Position numbers and translations under genes: made by a program | Notes under the pieces: generated by a model | The model's input: the letters and a program-made list of their open reading frames with translations, nothing else | Told to the model about the DNA's origin: nothing | Database searches by the model: none | Origin: Flavobacteriales bacterium | GTDB lineage: Bacteria > Bacteroidota > Bacteroidia > Flavobacteriales > Schleiferiaceae | Assembly (NCBI GenBank): GCA_007693635.1 | Contig: REDE01000130.1 | Span: 1 to 40,626, forward strand | Length of the DNA: 40,626 bases | Direction of reading: 5' to 3' | Shown here: positions 23,616-32,399 of the stretch, in pieces | Layout of the letters: every line of letters starts with the position of its first letter | Numbering within the stretch: the stretch's first letter is position 1

Positions 23616-24785
23616 TTACTCTGTAACCAACGATATCATCTCCTGTTCAAAGGCCCAAAAGACCTCCCGTAATGGGGTATCACCATCGGTGCCGTAGTTT
23701 ACCATAAATATCATAATCCGGTTGTCTGCCGTAGGGAAGAAAAATAAATCGGCACTGTACCCTAAGTCCCTTCCGGTATGACCAATGCTGGTTGGGACTG
23801 CTAAGTCTAAAAACGGCCGCAACACCCCGACACCGATGTCTCTCTTTTCGTTCTCATTTTCGAAAACCAGCATTTCGTCCAGACTTTCTTGGGAAATCAA
23901 TGTTTTTTCAAAAAACAAGGCCCTGAGAAAAGTGTGTAAGTCATATACCGTTGAATAAACTCCTCCATAACCATTTCCGCTGCCGGTAATCAAATTCGAA
24001 ACGTTGAGAATACTACCATCATTATATAGGTCGTAGTATCCTTGAGCTACATTGCTGGGTAATGGTTCTCTCGATTGGTAATAGGTGTCGTTCATATTTA
24101 AAGGACTCCAAATTTCTTCACGCAAAGCCCTTGCGTGGCTATAGCCCAAAACTGCATCCATGGCCATGGCCACCAATAGGGTGTTTGTATTGCTGTATCC
24201 CGCACGTGAACCGGGAACAAATTCACTTTCTTTGTCAAAGGCAAAACGAATAAGATCCTCCGCTTTCCAGTGACGATTCGGGTTGTTAAGCACCGATAAA
24301 TAAAAGTCGGAGTCGGTAATGATATCGTAAAATCCAGTGGTGTGTTGAAGACATTGACGAAGACTTACCTTGTCTGCGTTGGGAATTCGATCAATGATAT
24401 CCTTCGAAATATACGCTTCGATTTTATCGTCTAGCGACCAATCGCCTTTTTCCTGCATCTTAAAAGCTAAAACGGCCACCATCATTTTGGTAATACTAGC
24501 CGCTTTTGAGGGATGGCAAGGTAGGAAATCAACATCTGCACTGATATCGGCTTTGCCGGTATGACCCACCCAAAGACCGTCTTGATCTTCCACAAGTGCC
24601 ACGATGCCGGGGAGTCCTAGTTTTCGGTATTTTTCCATTAAACTTGAAAAATCACCCGCTTTTGGATGTTGGAAATACGCCATGTTACCCTCGTATTGAC
24701 ATGTTTCTGTAGAAACGACATCCGCTTTTTGACATCCAACGAAAGTCAGTAAAAGGAATAAGACGTGGAAATACTTTCTTGTCAT
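23616..24785 (-). CDS. Serine hydrolase lipoprotein of the class C beta-lactamase/D,D-peptidase fold
   Basis: 389 residues from the ATG at 24785, which gives a short hydrophobic signal peptide and lipidated C18 (LLLTFVGCQK). An ATG at 24824 would put 13 charged residues in front and is less likely. Catalytic motifs are S97-ITK100 (KAASITKMMV), Y197-S-N199 (AGYSNTNTLL) and H336-T-G338 (SIGHTGRDLG). Members act as D,D-peptidases, esterases or beta-lactamases; nothing here indicates antibiotic resistance. It probably sits on the outer face of a membrane. It lies 45 bp after the small barrel gene on the same strand. Confidence 0.88.
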   Translation of the reverse strand: MTRKYFHVLFLLLTFVGCQKADVVSTETCQYEGNMAYFQHPKAGDFSSLMEKYRKLGLPGIVALVEDQDGLWVGHTGKADISADVDFLPCHPSKAASITKMMVAVLAFKMQEKGDWSLDDKIEAYISKDIIDRIPNADKVSLRQCLQHTTGFYDIITDSDFYLSVLNNPNRHWKAEDLIRFAFDKESEFVPGSRAGYSNTNTLLVAMAMDAVLGYSHARALREEIWSPLNMNDTYYQSREPLPSNVAQGYYDLYNDGSILNVSNLITGSGNGYGGVYSTVYDLHTFLRALFFEKTLISQESLDEMLVFENENEKRDIGVGVLRPFLDLAVPTSIGHTGRDLGYSADLFFFPTADNRIMIFMVNYGTDGDTPLREVFWAFEQEMISLVTE

Positions 24786-24830
24786 GACGGAAAAAATCTT
24801 TTTGGTGTTTAGAAATAATCTCATGATCAA

Positions 24831-25418
24831 TTACAATAAATATTGCACACCAACTTGTAGAATGCCGTAGGGCAATAACGGGACATAGGTGTTGACAAAT
24901 GGAGCCTGCATCAAAACATTGTAGGATAATTGAGCGGATAGGCGGTGGTCAAGTTTATAATTCCCACCCAAAGAAATTCCGAATCCTGCTTGTGGTCTAC
25001 CCAGTGATCTCTTTTTTTCGTACGCTCCCTGATCGTTAACCACAAATCGTCCTTCGTGAGGAAATGCGTGAATGTATCCAGCGTTGAGGGCGCTGAAGGC
25101 CGAAATTTTTTGATTAAAGTGGTAGTTGTATTGTAAGGAGGCCATCAGCGGTAAAGCCTGCTGAATAAACCGGTGATTGAAATAACCGAGATTTACATCA
25201 AGCCAAAACGAGTGGTGCTCTCGTTGTCTGAGCGCCCATCCGTGGCCGATTTCCAAATATGGCCGATAGACATCAGTGAGTAAGGTTCCAATTCCCGTTA
25301 TGGGAAGCGTTGCGCCTATGTTGCCCTTGCGAAGACTGATTCTCTGGTTAAATTCCTGAGCTTCAGAAGGTATGCTCAGGGAGAAAACTAGTAGGCCAAT
25401 TAAAAAAAATCTCGACAT
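24831..25418 (-). CDS. Small predicted outer-membrane beta-barrel protein
   Basis: 195 residues with a signal peptide (MSRFFLIGLLVFSLSIPSEA-Q). The ATG at 25418 is preferred to an ATG/alternative start 11 codons upstream. The mature part alternates strand-like segments (HHSFWLDVNLGYFNHRFI, AGFGISLGGNYKLDHRLSAQ) and ends VGVQYLL, as in eight-stranded barrels. No family was recognised. It precedes the serine-hydrolase lipoprotein by 45 bp, so the two may share a transcript. Confidence 0.68.
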   Translation of the reverse strand: MSRFFLIGLLVFSLSIPSEAQEFNQRISLRKGNIGATLPITGIGTLLTDVYRPYLEIGHGWALRQREHHSFWLDVNLGYFNHRFIQQALPLMASLQYNYHFNQKISAFSALNAGYIHAFPHEGRFVVNDQGAYEKKRSLGRPQAGFGISLGGNYKLDHRLSAQLSYNVLMQAPFVNTYVPLLPYGILQVGVQYLL

Positions 25419-25496
25419 GCGAACAGATTTGTTTGTTAACGAAAAAAGCAATGTTCAATCTCGATTATTGCTTCGCTTGGCGTACCAAAGGGTATT

Positions 25497-25522
25497 AAAA
25501 AGGCTAATTTTTTAAAAAAGCC
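25497..25522 (-). terminator. Terminator hairpin overlapping the end of the deoxynucleoside kinase gene
   Basis: On the - strand GGCT (25522-25519) and a T-run pair with an A-run and AGCC (25505-25502) with a 2-nt bulge, followed by five Ts (25501-25497). The kinase stop codon at 25512-25514 lies inside the hairpin. Confidence 0.4.
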
Positions 25523-26126
25523 CATGAATTTTCGAATCGATTTTCGAGATGATTTCGCCTAAATGCTCTTGGTTGTCTGGGAAATTATTGTGATCGACAT
25601 CGATGATTAGCAGATTCCCTTTGTCGTAGGTGGAAATCCACGCTTCGTAGCGTTCGTTGAGTCGGTTGAGATAATCCAGACGAATATTGGTTTCGTAATC
25701 GCGTCCTCGTTTTTGAATTTGATTTACCAGTGTGGGGATGCTTGCGCGCAAATAAATCAAAAGGTCCGGAGCCTGAATGAATTGCTCCATTAAAAGAAAA
25801 AGTGACATGTAATTGTCAAAATCTCTACTGGGCATTAATCCCATTGCATGCAGGTTGGGAGCGAAAATATGCGCATCTTCATAAATGGTGCGATCTTGAA
25901 TAACGCTTTTTTTACTTTCACGTATTTCAATGATCTGGCGAAAGCGACTATTTAAAAAATAGACTTGAAGGTTGAACGACCAACGTTGCATTTCGTTATA
26001 GAAGTCGTCTAAGTATGGATTGTCGTCTACGGATTCAAATTCGGCCTTCCATTTATAGTGACGAGAAAGAAGTTGTGTAAGTGTCGTTTTACCCGATCCG
26101 ATGTTACCTGCTACGGCGATATGCAT
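25512..26126 (-). CDS. Deoxynucleoside kinase (deoxyadenosine/deoxyguanosine kinase family)
   Basis: 204 residues. The P-loop is GNIGSGKTT near the N-terminus, followed by E34 (EFESVDDNPYLDDFY), the DRT motif in VIQDRTIYEDAHIF (usual DRS/ERS), and the LID-type arginines in IQKRGRDYE. The set matches the dNK/dGK family that phosphorylates salvaged deoxynucleosides in the cytosol. The exact base preference cannot be read from sequence. It diverges from the M36 peptidase gene across 80 bp; a weak TACTTTTA (- strand 26180-26173) may be its -7 box. Confidence 0.93.
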   Translation of the reverse strand: MHIAVAGNIGSGKTTLTQLLSRHYKWKAEFESVDDNPYLDDFYNEMQRWSFNLQVYFLNSRFRQIIEIRESKKSVIQDRTIYEDAHIFAPNLHAMGLMPSRDFDNYMSLFLLMEQFIQAPDLLIYLRASIPTLVNQIQKRGRDYETNIRLDYLNRLNERYEAWISTYDKGNLLIIDVDHNNFPDNQEHLGEIISKIDSKIHGLF

Positions 26127-26134
26127 TTTTGCTG

Positions 26135-26142
26135 TATATTTG
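26135..26142 (+). promoter_or_regulatory. -7 promoter element for the M36-M1 peptidase operon
   Basis: TATATTTG is an exact TAnnTTTG, 64 bp before the ATG at 26207 in the divergent gap with the deoxynucleoside kinase. No TTG is at the right distance upstream. Confidence 0.35.
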
Positions 26143-26206
26143 AATGTTTTTTTAGCTGCGGTTTTGTCAGCGTAAAAGTATGTATGATTTTTTTAACCAT
26201 GAAAGA

Positions 26207-28774
26207 ATGAAGAAAGGATTTTTACTCCCCCTTGTAGCCTGTTTTTTTGGCATTCAATTTTCAAATGCCCAAAATATTCCCGTAGAACAGATGCGGGCCG
26301 CCGTTAAGAATAAAACGGCCAATAATCCCGAAATGATACTCTCGTCGGCACACCAAGATGAAGCCCTCGGTGTTTGGTATTCGTATTGGCAGCAAACCCT
26401 TGATGATGTGCCGATTTTTAACGGGATTTCTACAGCTGTTTTTGATAATAATATGAAGTTGCGCCATTTTGCGGATCGATTTATTGATGTGGCTCCAGGT
26501 ACCAAGCATGCAAAAGCTCATCGTGCAGAACAAGTCTTGGATGCAGCCATTTCCGCCGTTACTTGGGGTGAGAATTCTATGCGTATTTCCGGAGCCATTC
26601 AACGAGGAGATACAGTGGTTTTCTCGATGATTGGCGATTATAAATTAGACTTTGAAGTTGAGGTTTATCCGGTTTTTGTCCTGTCCGAAGATAATGCACT
26701 CGTTGCTTCTTGGAACGTCAGCTTGCCTCCTTCATCAACACCTGATTGGTGGCAGATTCGTCTGGCAGATTCTGATTTGCGCTTTTTGGAGAAAAACAAT
26801 TGGACCTTGACTTGCACCCACCATCATGAAGGTGAAGAGCCTCATTACAATTGGGAACATTGGAAGGAGGAAGCGGCAGACGCTCCGGAAAACACGACTG
26901 GTTATTACGTGTTTAGATTTCCGGTAGAGTCGCCAAGTCATGGAGGTCAGTCGTGGGCTGTGGAGCCTTGGGACAGTTTGGCCTCGCCCGCAGGATGGCA
27001 TTCATTGAACCCGAATATCCCCGTAGGTTTTACCATTACACGAGGTAATAACGTTTACGCCTACGAAGACCGAAACGCCAGTAATTCCCCGGGCTATTCA
27101 CCTAATGGGGGCGTTGACTTGTTATTTGATTTTACTTTCGATCCTACAAAGAGCATTATTCCTAATCAGGATATTAACATTACCCAGTTGTTTTACGCCA
27201 ATAATAAGGCGCATGACTTATTTTACCAGTTTGGCTTTACCGAGTCGGCAGGTAATTTTCAGCAGAACAACTTCAATCGGGGTGGATCACCTAACGACGC
27301 GGTAGTTGCGGAAGCGATGGACGGCGGAGGTCAAAACAACGCAAACTTTTTAACACCACCCGACGGAACCCGCGGACGTATGCAAATGTACCCCTGGGCG
27401 CAAACGGTGAGTACGGAGTTTTTACACATACGTTTTCCCGCTACAGCTCTTGCCAGTTACAATGCCGTTGAAGCGGCCTTTGGTCCTCGCGCTGGCGACT
27501 CAGTTGTTCAAGGTCACTTTGTGGTCATGAACGATAGCTCCGCAAATCCCCGTCAAGGTTGCATACCTACTTCCCAGAATCTTAGCGGAAAAATTGTCCT
27601 CATCGATCGCGGTGGTTGCACCTTCGTAGAGAAGGTGACCAATGCTCAAAACGCCGGTGCCGTAGGGGTTGTCGTAGCAAATAATCAAGCGGGAAATCCA
27701 ATTGCTATGGGTGGTAATGTTACTTCACCGATCAATATCCCCTCTTTGATGATAACGCAAGGATTGGGTACTAGCATTCGAAATACCATTGAAAATGACA
27801 GTGTAATTGGGGAAATTAGTGATACCATTGGATCATTGTTTTTTGATAGTTCATTGGATAATGGTGTGGTATTGCACGAATATGGTCACGGAGTTTCCAT
27901 TCGTTTGACTGGAGGTCGCCTCAGCTCCAATTGCTTGAGTAATCAAGAGCAGGCCGGTGAAGGTTGGAGCGACTTTTTTGGATTGGCTTTTCTTACCAAT
28001 CCTAGCGCCCAACAAGCGGCAACACGTCGTGGAATTGGGACGTTCCTGATTAACCAACCGGTTACCGGCACGGGTATCCGCGTGCAGCCCTACAGTACGA
28101 GTTTGGCGCAAAATAGCTTGACCTACAATAATATTCGTACGCTTAGCATCCCTCATGGTGTGGGTACGGTTTGGGCCGCAATGGTTTGGGATATGTACTG
28201 GGCTCTGGTTGACAAACATGGCTTTAATGCAAACATGTATGAGGCTACGGGAGGAAACAATATCGCCATGCAATTAGTCATTGACGGACTTAAATACCAG
28301 CCTTGTAGTCCGGGATTTGTCGATAGTCGTGATGCCATATTAATGGCTGATAGTATCCGGTATGGCGGTGACAATCAGTGTTTGATCTGGGAAGTTTTTG
28401 CTCGTCGTGGTTTGGGTTTTTCCGCCGATCAAGGTTCATCGGCCTCTCGCGCTGATGGCACGCAGGCTTTTGATATTCCATTGTTCTGCGAACCTGATTT
28501 TAGTACGCATAAATTCGACGAAGATGGGGTGTTGCCTAAAGTTTACCCCAATCCGAATAATGGCGTTTTCTCAGTAGATTTTGCTCTGTGGGAAGGTGAG
28601 GTCGATATGCATCTTACGGGTATTGATGGTCGAAGGTTGAAAAACTGGGACTTCAGTGTTCAGGCCAACAGTTTGGTGGATGTAGATATTCGCGATTTAC
28701 CCGCTGGGATGTACATTTTACATATTCACGGCTCCAATGGCAAGAAGATTACCGAGAAAATTATTGTTCGCTAA
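26207..28774 (+). CDS. M36 (fungalysin-type) metallopeptidase with PA insert and T9SS sorting domain
   Basis: 855 residues from the ATG at 26207, which gives signal peptide MKKGFLLPLVACFFGIQFSNA; an upstream ATG at 26180 adds nine residues and is less likely. Residues 25-170 are an FTP-type inhibitory propeptide. The zinc motif is H557-EYG-H561 with third ligand E585 (GEGWSDFF). A protease-associated (PA) domain at about 430-540 (SGKIVLIDRGGCTFVEKVTN) splits the M36 domain ahead of HEYGH. The last 78 residues (KVYPNPNNGVFSVDF to KIIVR) are a type IX sorting domain, so the enzyme should cross the outer membrane and be anchored or released. It probably digests extracellular protein. The M1 gene follows after 3 bp. 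Confidence 0.95.
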   Translation: MKKGFLLPLVACFFGIQFSNAQNIPVEQMRAAVKNKTANNPEMILSSAHQDEALGVWYSYWQQTLDDVPIFNGISTAVFDNNMKLRHFADRFIDVAPGTKHAKAHRAEQVLDAAISAVTWGENSMRISGAIQRGDTVVFSMIGDYKLDFEVEVYPVFVLSEDNALVASWNVSLPPSSTPDWWQIRLADSDLRFLEKNNWTLTCTHHHEGEEPHYNWEHWKEEAADAPENTTGYYVFRFPVESPSHGGQSWAVEPWDSLASPAGWHSLNPNIPVGFTITRGNNVYAYEDRNASNSPGYSPNGGVDLLFDFTFDPTKSIIPNQDINITQLFYANNKAHDLFYQFGFTESAGNFQQNNFNRGGSPNDAVVAEAMDGGGQNNANFLTPPDGTRGRMQMYPWAQTVSTEFLHIRFPATALASYNAVEAAFGPRAGDSVVQGHFVVMNDSSANPRQGCIPTSQNLSGKIVLIDRGGCTFVEKVTNAQNAGAVGVVVANNQAGNPIAMGGNVTSPINIPSLMITQGLGTSIRNTIENDSVIGEISDTIGSLFFDSSLDNGVVLHEYGHGVSIRLTGGRLSSNCLSNQEQAGEGWSDFFGLAFLTNPSAQQAATRRGIGTFLINQPVTGTGIRVQPYSTSLAQNSLTYNNIRTLSIPHGVGTVWAAMVWDMYWALVDKHGFNANMYEATGGNNIAMQLVIDGLKYQPCSPGFVDSRDAILMADSIRYGGDNQCLIWEVFARRGLGFSADQGSSASRADGTQAFDIPLFCEPDFSTHKFDEDGVLPKVYPNPNNGVFSVDFALWEGEVDMHLTGIDGRRLKNWDFSVQANSLVDVDIRDLPAGMYILHIHGSNGKKITEKIIVR

Positions 28775-28777
28775 TGG

Positions 28778-30739
28778 ATGCGAATTAGGACGTACATAGC
28801 GCTTTCTGCACTGTTGATTGTTGGCTTTTTTACGAGCGCTCAACATTCTCAGCTCGTAGAAATTCAGGAGGCTGAAATTAAGCGTAATGCTCCCGTTTGG
28901 CGCAAGTCTTTTGGCGTTTTTCAAAGCGAAAAATCAAATTTTGATATCCTTCATCAACACCTGGAACTCGATCTGGTTCCGGGTGTTCGCTTTATCAGTG
29001 GTCGGGTGAAGACCAGTTTTCAGGCGCTTTCGGATATTGAGCGGATCGCCTTCGATTTGGATATCAGTCTGAAAATTCATGGGGTATGGATGGCATCTTC
29101 TGGTGATTCATGCAATTTTGGGCAGTCATCGCGTGATTTTTTCATTGATTTACCGCGCTCCTATCTCACTGGCGAGGTGGATTCCATCTGGGTAAGCTAT
29201 TCGGGAATTCCTCCCAATGCGGGTGCTTTGGCTTTTGGTGGTTTTAATTCCCGGCAGGTTTTGGGCTCGCCAATGCTTTGGACGCTTTCGCAGCCGTACG
29301 CCAGTTTTACGTGGTGGCCCGGAAAATCCGATTTGCGTGATAAAATTGATTCACTGGATATCGTGGTGCGAATTCCCGGGGCAATGCAAAGCGCCGCCCC
29401 GGGCATACTCATCGCTGATTCCTTGCTCTCCGATGGTCGACGTCTTCAGCATTGGAAACACCGTTATCCCATAGCAAATTACCTGGTGTCAATTACCGTG
29501 AGTGAATACGCTGAAGTCCGTGATTCGGTATTGTTAGGTAATGGGAATTATCTCCCTTTGGTGCATTATGATTTACCGAATTTGATTGATGCTTCAGCCT
29601 GGGAGGTTACCAAGCCTCTTATGCAGCTTTATGATAGCCTTTTTGGAACGTATCCCTTTTCTACCGAAAAGTATGGCCATGTTCGCTTCGGTCGTGGAGG
29701 TGGTATGGAACACCAAACCATGAGTAGCATGGGCTCTTCCGACCCGCAGTTGATCGCCCACGAATTAGCTCATCAGTGGTTTGGTAATTTAGTGACGTGT
29801 GCTTCGTGGCAAGATTTATGGCTCAATGAGGGCTTTGCAACGTACTTGACCGGTTTGTATTTTGAATATTTGCGGACAGAGGAGGAGTGGTTGGACTACA
29901 AATGTGCCCAAATAGAAGCAGTGATTAAGGAACCAGGGGGCAGCGTCTTCGCCTCAGAATTCGATACGGCAAGGGCTCAGGATTTGTTTGATTTGCGTCT
30001 GCGATACATAAAGGCCGGCCACGTCGTTCATCAACTGCGAATTCTGCTGGGCGACGCACTGTTTTATCACGGAATACGACAATACTTAGCGGATTACGCT
30101 TATGGTTTTGCTACTACCGATGACTTTATTCGCTCAATGGAAAATGCTACAGGCATATCTTTAGAGATCTTTGCAAAACAATGGATTTATGCTTCCGGTC
30201 ACCCTTCTTTTCAATTGCAATGGTTTCAGGATGAGGATAAAATGCTGCAGATTAAATTGTCTCAACAAGCACAAGCATCGGATATAGAGTTGTTTGCTTT
30301 TCCACTACCCATTCAAATCATTGGTACAAATGGTTTTCGAATAGATACAATTGTTCTTGTAGATGCTTTAGAGCATTCTCTGCAATTCGATATTGGGTTT
30401 GAAGTCGAACGTATTGTTATTGATCCCGAGTGTAATTGGATAACTGGGAGAAACTGGGTGTCCAAGCTTGACAAAGATTCGTCGGAGTTGAAGTTGATTA
30501 AAATTATCCCGAATCCATCAAGTGGCAAAGTTAAACTAAGACTTTTAAATGAAGGCGAATCTGTCTCAATGATGCAGATTTATGCACCAGATGGAAGATT
30601 GATTGAGGAAAAATTGATTGAAAATCAAAGTTTTACAATTTTAGAGCGCGAGTTTATTGTTTCGGGTGTTTATCTTGTGCGGTGGTTTTCGGCCGACTTC
30701 GATGTGGTTGAGCGTGTAATTATCAATCAAAGTAAGTGA
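28778..30739 (+). CDS. M1-family aminopeptidase with T9SS sorting domain
   Basis: 653 residues with signal peptide MRIRTYIALSALLIVGFFTSA. The N-terminal beta domain (about 55-245) is followed by the catalytic domain with a GGGMEH exopeptidase motif (G307-H312, replacing the usual GAMEN), zinc motif H328-ELA-H332 and E351 in LNEGFATYL. The helical C-terminal M1 domain is short, and the end (from about 570; IIPNPSSGKVKLRL to VERVIINQ) is a type IX sorting domain. It should trim N-terminal residues of peptides outside the cell. It starts 3 bp after the M36 gene, so an endopeptidase and an aminopeptidase are co-expressed and co-exported. Confidence 0.94.
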   Translation: MRIRTYIALSALLIVGFFTSAQHSQLVEIQEAEIKRNAPVWRKSFGVFQSEKSNFDILHQHLELDLVPGVRFISGRVKTSFQALSDIERIAFDLDISLKIHGVWMASSGDSCNFGQSSRDFFIDLPRSYLTGEVDSIWVSYSGIPPNAGALAFGGFNSRQVLGSPMLWTLSQPYASFTWWPGKSDLRDKIDSLDIVVRIPGAMQSAAPGILIADSLLSDGRRLQHWKHRYPIANYLVSITVSEYAEVRDSVLLGNGNYLPLVHYDLPNLIDASAWEVTKPLMQLYDSLFGTYPFSTEKYGHVRFGRGGGMEHQTMSSMGSSDPQLIAHELAHQWFGNLVTCASWQDLWLNEGFATYLTGLYFEYLRTEEEWLDYKCAQIEAVIKEPGGSVFASEFDTARAQDLFDLRLRYIKAGHVVHQLRILLGDALFYHGIRQYLADYAYGFATTDDFIRSMENATGISLEIFAKQWIYASGHPSFQLQWFQDEDKMLQIKLSQQAQASDIELFAFPLPIQIIGTNGFRIDTIVLVDALEHSLQFDIGFEVERIVIDPECNWITGRNWVSKLDKDSSELKLIKIIPNPSSGKVKLRLLNEGESVSMMQIYAPDGRLIEEKLIENQSFTILEREFIVSGVYLVRWFSADFDVVERVIINQSK

Positions 30740-30790
30740 GTTGGATCTTGATTTTGCATTAAATTTAATCTTGTCGGATGTCATTTATTT

Positions 30791-30819
30791 TTGTGATTGG
30801 CTATTTTGACTTAGTTTTG
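30791..30819 (+). promoter_or_regulatory. Promoter of the arginine decarboxylase operon
   Basis: TTG (30791-30793), an 18-nt spacer and TAGTTTTG (30812-30819) match the consensus exactly. The predicted leader is about 120 nt. The rest of the 208-bp gap (30740-30947) is AT-rich and shows no open frame, hairpin or repeat that I can support. Confidence 0.6.
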
Positions 30820-30947
30820 TTGCCTCAAAAGAATCTCTTTCTCTTTGTTTAAGTAGCATCTTCTTAATCGTTTACGTGTCTGCTGCTGTTGTGATTAAAG
30901 GGGAGGTTTGGTGGGTTTAATTTAATAAATTTAATACTTTTCAACCT

Positions 30948-32342
30948 ATGCGCAGTAGATATTTTGATTTGATTGATCAGACTTTTGATTGGCCACAAAA
31001 GGAGTTTAACTTGGAAGAGAATGAGTTGTTGTGGAACGACATCAACTTAATGGATATCATTAAACAGTACGGAACGCCCTTAAAGTTGACCTATTTGCCC
31101 AAGATTTCCGAGCAGGTTCAGCGTGCGAAAACCATGTTTAACGTTGCCATGGCAAAAGTGGGATACAAGGGAAAATACAATTATTGTTACTGTACAAAGT
31201 CGTCTCATTTTCATTTTGTCTTGGAAGAGGCATTGAAGAATGATATTCATATTGAGACCAGCTCCGCTTTTGATATCAATATTGTAGAGACCTTAGCGGA
31301 GGAAGGGAAGATTTCACCCAAGAATTATATTGTCTGTAACGGCTATAAGCGACCGCAGTACATCGAAAATATTGTTCGCCTTATCAATAATGGTTTTGTC
31401 AATACGATTCCCGTAATAGACAATAAGAATGAGTTGCATAAGTACGATGGCTTGGTTGATCATCCAATAAAGATTGGCATTCGCATAGCGTCTGAAGAAG
31501 AGCCAAAGTTTGAATTTTACACCAGTCGTTTGGGCATCGGGTATAAGGATATTGTTCCTTATTTTCAGGAGAACATTCAGAACAATCCGAATTTAGAATT
31601 GAAGATGCTGCATTTTTTCATTAATACCGGAATCAACGACAACGCCTATTACTGGAGTGAGTTGCTCAAGTGCGTTAACGTGTACGTAGAATTGAAGAAA
31701 ATTTGCCCCACCTTAGATTCGCTAAATATTGGTGGCGGTTTCCCCATCAAGAATTCTCTCAAATTTGAATATGATTATGATTACATGGCGGAGGAAATCA
31801 TTGCTCAAATTAAAAGCACTTGTAATTCGGCCGGAATTAAGGAGCCCAATATCTTTACAGAGTTTGGTTCGTTTACCGTAGGCGAGAGTGGGGCGACTTT
31901 ATTTTCTATCATTGGACAGAAAAAGCAGAATGATCGTGAGGCTTGGAATATGATTGACGGAAGTTTTATGACTACCTTGCCGGATAGTTGGGCAATCAAC
32001 AAGCGATTCATCATGTTGGCTGTGAACAACTGGGAGAAGGAATACGAGCGGGTTTTGTTGGGTGGTCTGACTTGTGATAGCGACGACTATTACAACAGTG
32101 AGCAGCACGCCAATGCCATTTATTTGCCGAAGTATGATTCTGAAGATGTGCAATATATTGGCTTTTTTCATACCGGCGCGTATCAGGAGAGTGTAGGTGG
32201 TTATGGAGGTATTCAACATTGTTTAACTCCGGCTCCCAAGCATGTGGTAATTGAGCGCGACGAGGAAGGTGAAATTAGAACTCGGTTGTTTGCCAAAGAG
32301 CAGAGTTATAAGAGCATGCTTAAAATTCTCGGTTACATGTAG
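30948..32342 (+). CDS. speA: Arginine decarboxylase-like PLP enzyme (alanine-racemase fold)
   Basis: 464 residues, a compact form compared with the roughly 630-660 of E. coli SpeA. The PLP lysine is probably K84 in YCYCTKSSHFHF. Other fold-III marks are SLNIGGGFPIK (259-268), the phosphate-binding region TEFGSFTVGESG (304-315), and the catalytic cysteine C376 in GLTCDSDD. Its homologues in Bacteroidota are annotated as arginine decarboxylase and make agmatine in the cytosol, the first step of polyamine synthesis. Ornithine or another basic amino acid remains possible, as the fold is shared. A deoxyhypusine-synthase-like gene follows 57 bp later; no agmatinase is present. Confidence 0.82.
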   Translation: MRSRYFDLIDQTFDWPQKEFNLEENELLWNDINLMDIIKQYGTPLKLTYLPKISEQVQRAKTMFNVAMAKVGYKGKYNYCYCTKSSHFHFVLEEALKNDIHIETSSAFDINIVETLAEEGKISPKNYIVCNGYKRPQYIENIVRLINNGFVNTIPVIDNKNELHKYDGLVDHPIKIGIRIASEEEPKFEFYTSRLGIGYKDIVPYFQENIQNNPNLELKMLHFFINTGINDNAYYWSELLKCVNVYVELKKICPTLDSLNIGGGFPIKNSLKFEYDYDYMAEEIIAQIKSTCNSAGIKEPNIFTEFGSFTVGESGATLFSIIGQKKQNDREAWNMIDGSFMTTLPDSWAINKRFIMLAVNNWEKEYERVLLGGLTCDSDDYYNSEQHANAIYLPKYDSEDVQYIGFFHTGAYQESVGGYGGIQHCLTPAPKHVVIERDEEGEIRTRLFAKEQSYKSMLKILGYM

Positions 32343-32357
32343 AAGTTAATTTCTCAG

Positions 32358-32365
32358 TAGCTTTG
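32358..32365 (+). promoter_or_regulatory. Possible internal -7 element before the deoxyhypusine-synthase-like gene
   Basis: TAGCTTTG is an exact TAnnTTTG inside the 57-bp gap, 34 bp before the ATG at 32400. No TTG was seen at the right distance. It could give the second and third genes extra transcription. Confidence 0.3.
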
Positions 32366-32399
32366 TCACTCGAAAAAATAAAATCTCAAAACAACAATT

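Noticed and set aside
23616-24785. Beta-lactamase resistance gene
   Set aside because: The S-x-x-K, Y-x-N and HTG motifs are shared by D,D-peptidases and esterases; nothing in the context points to resistance.
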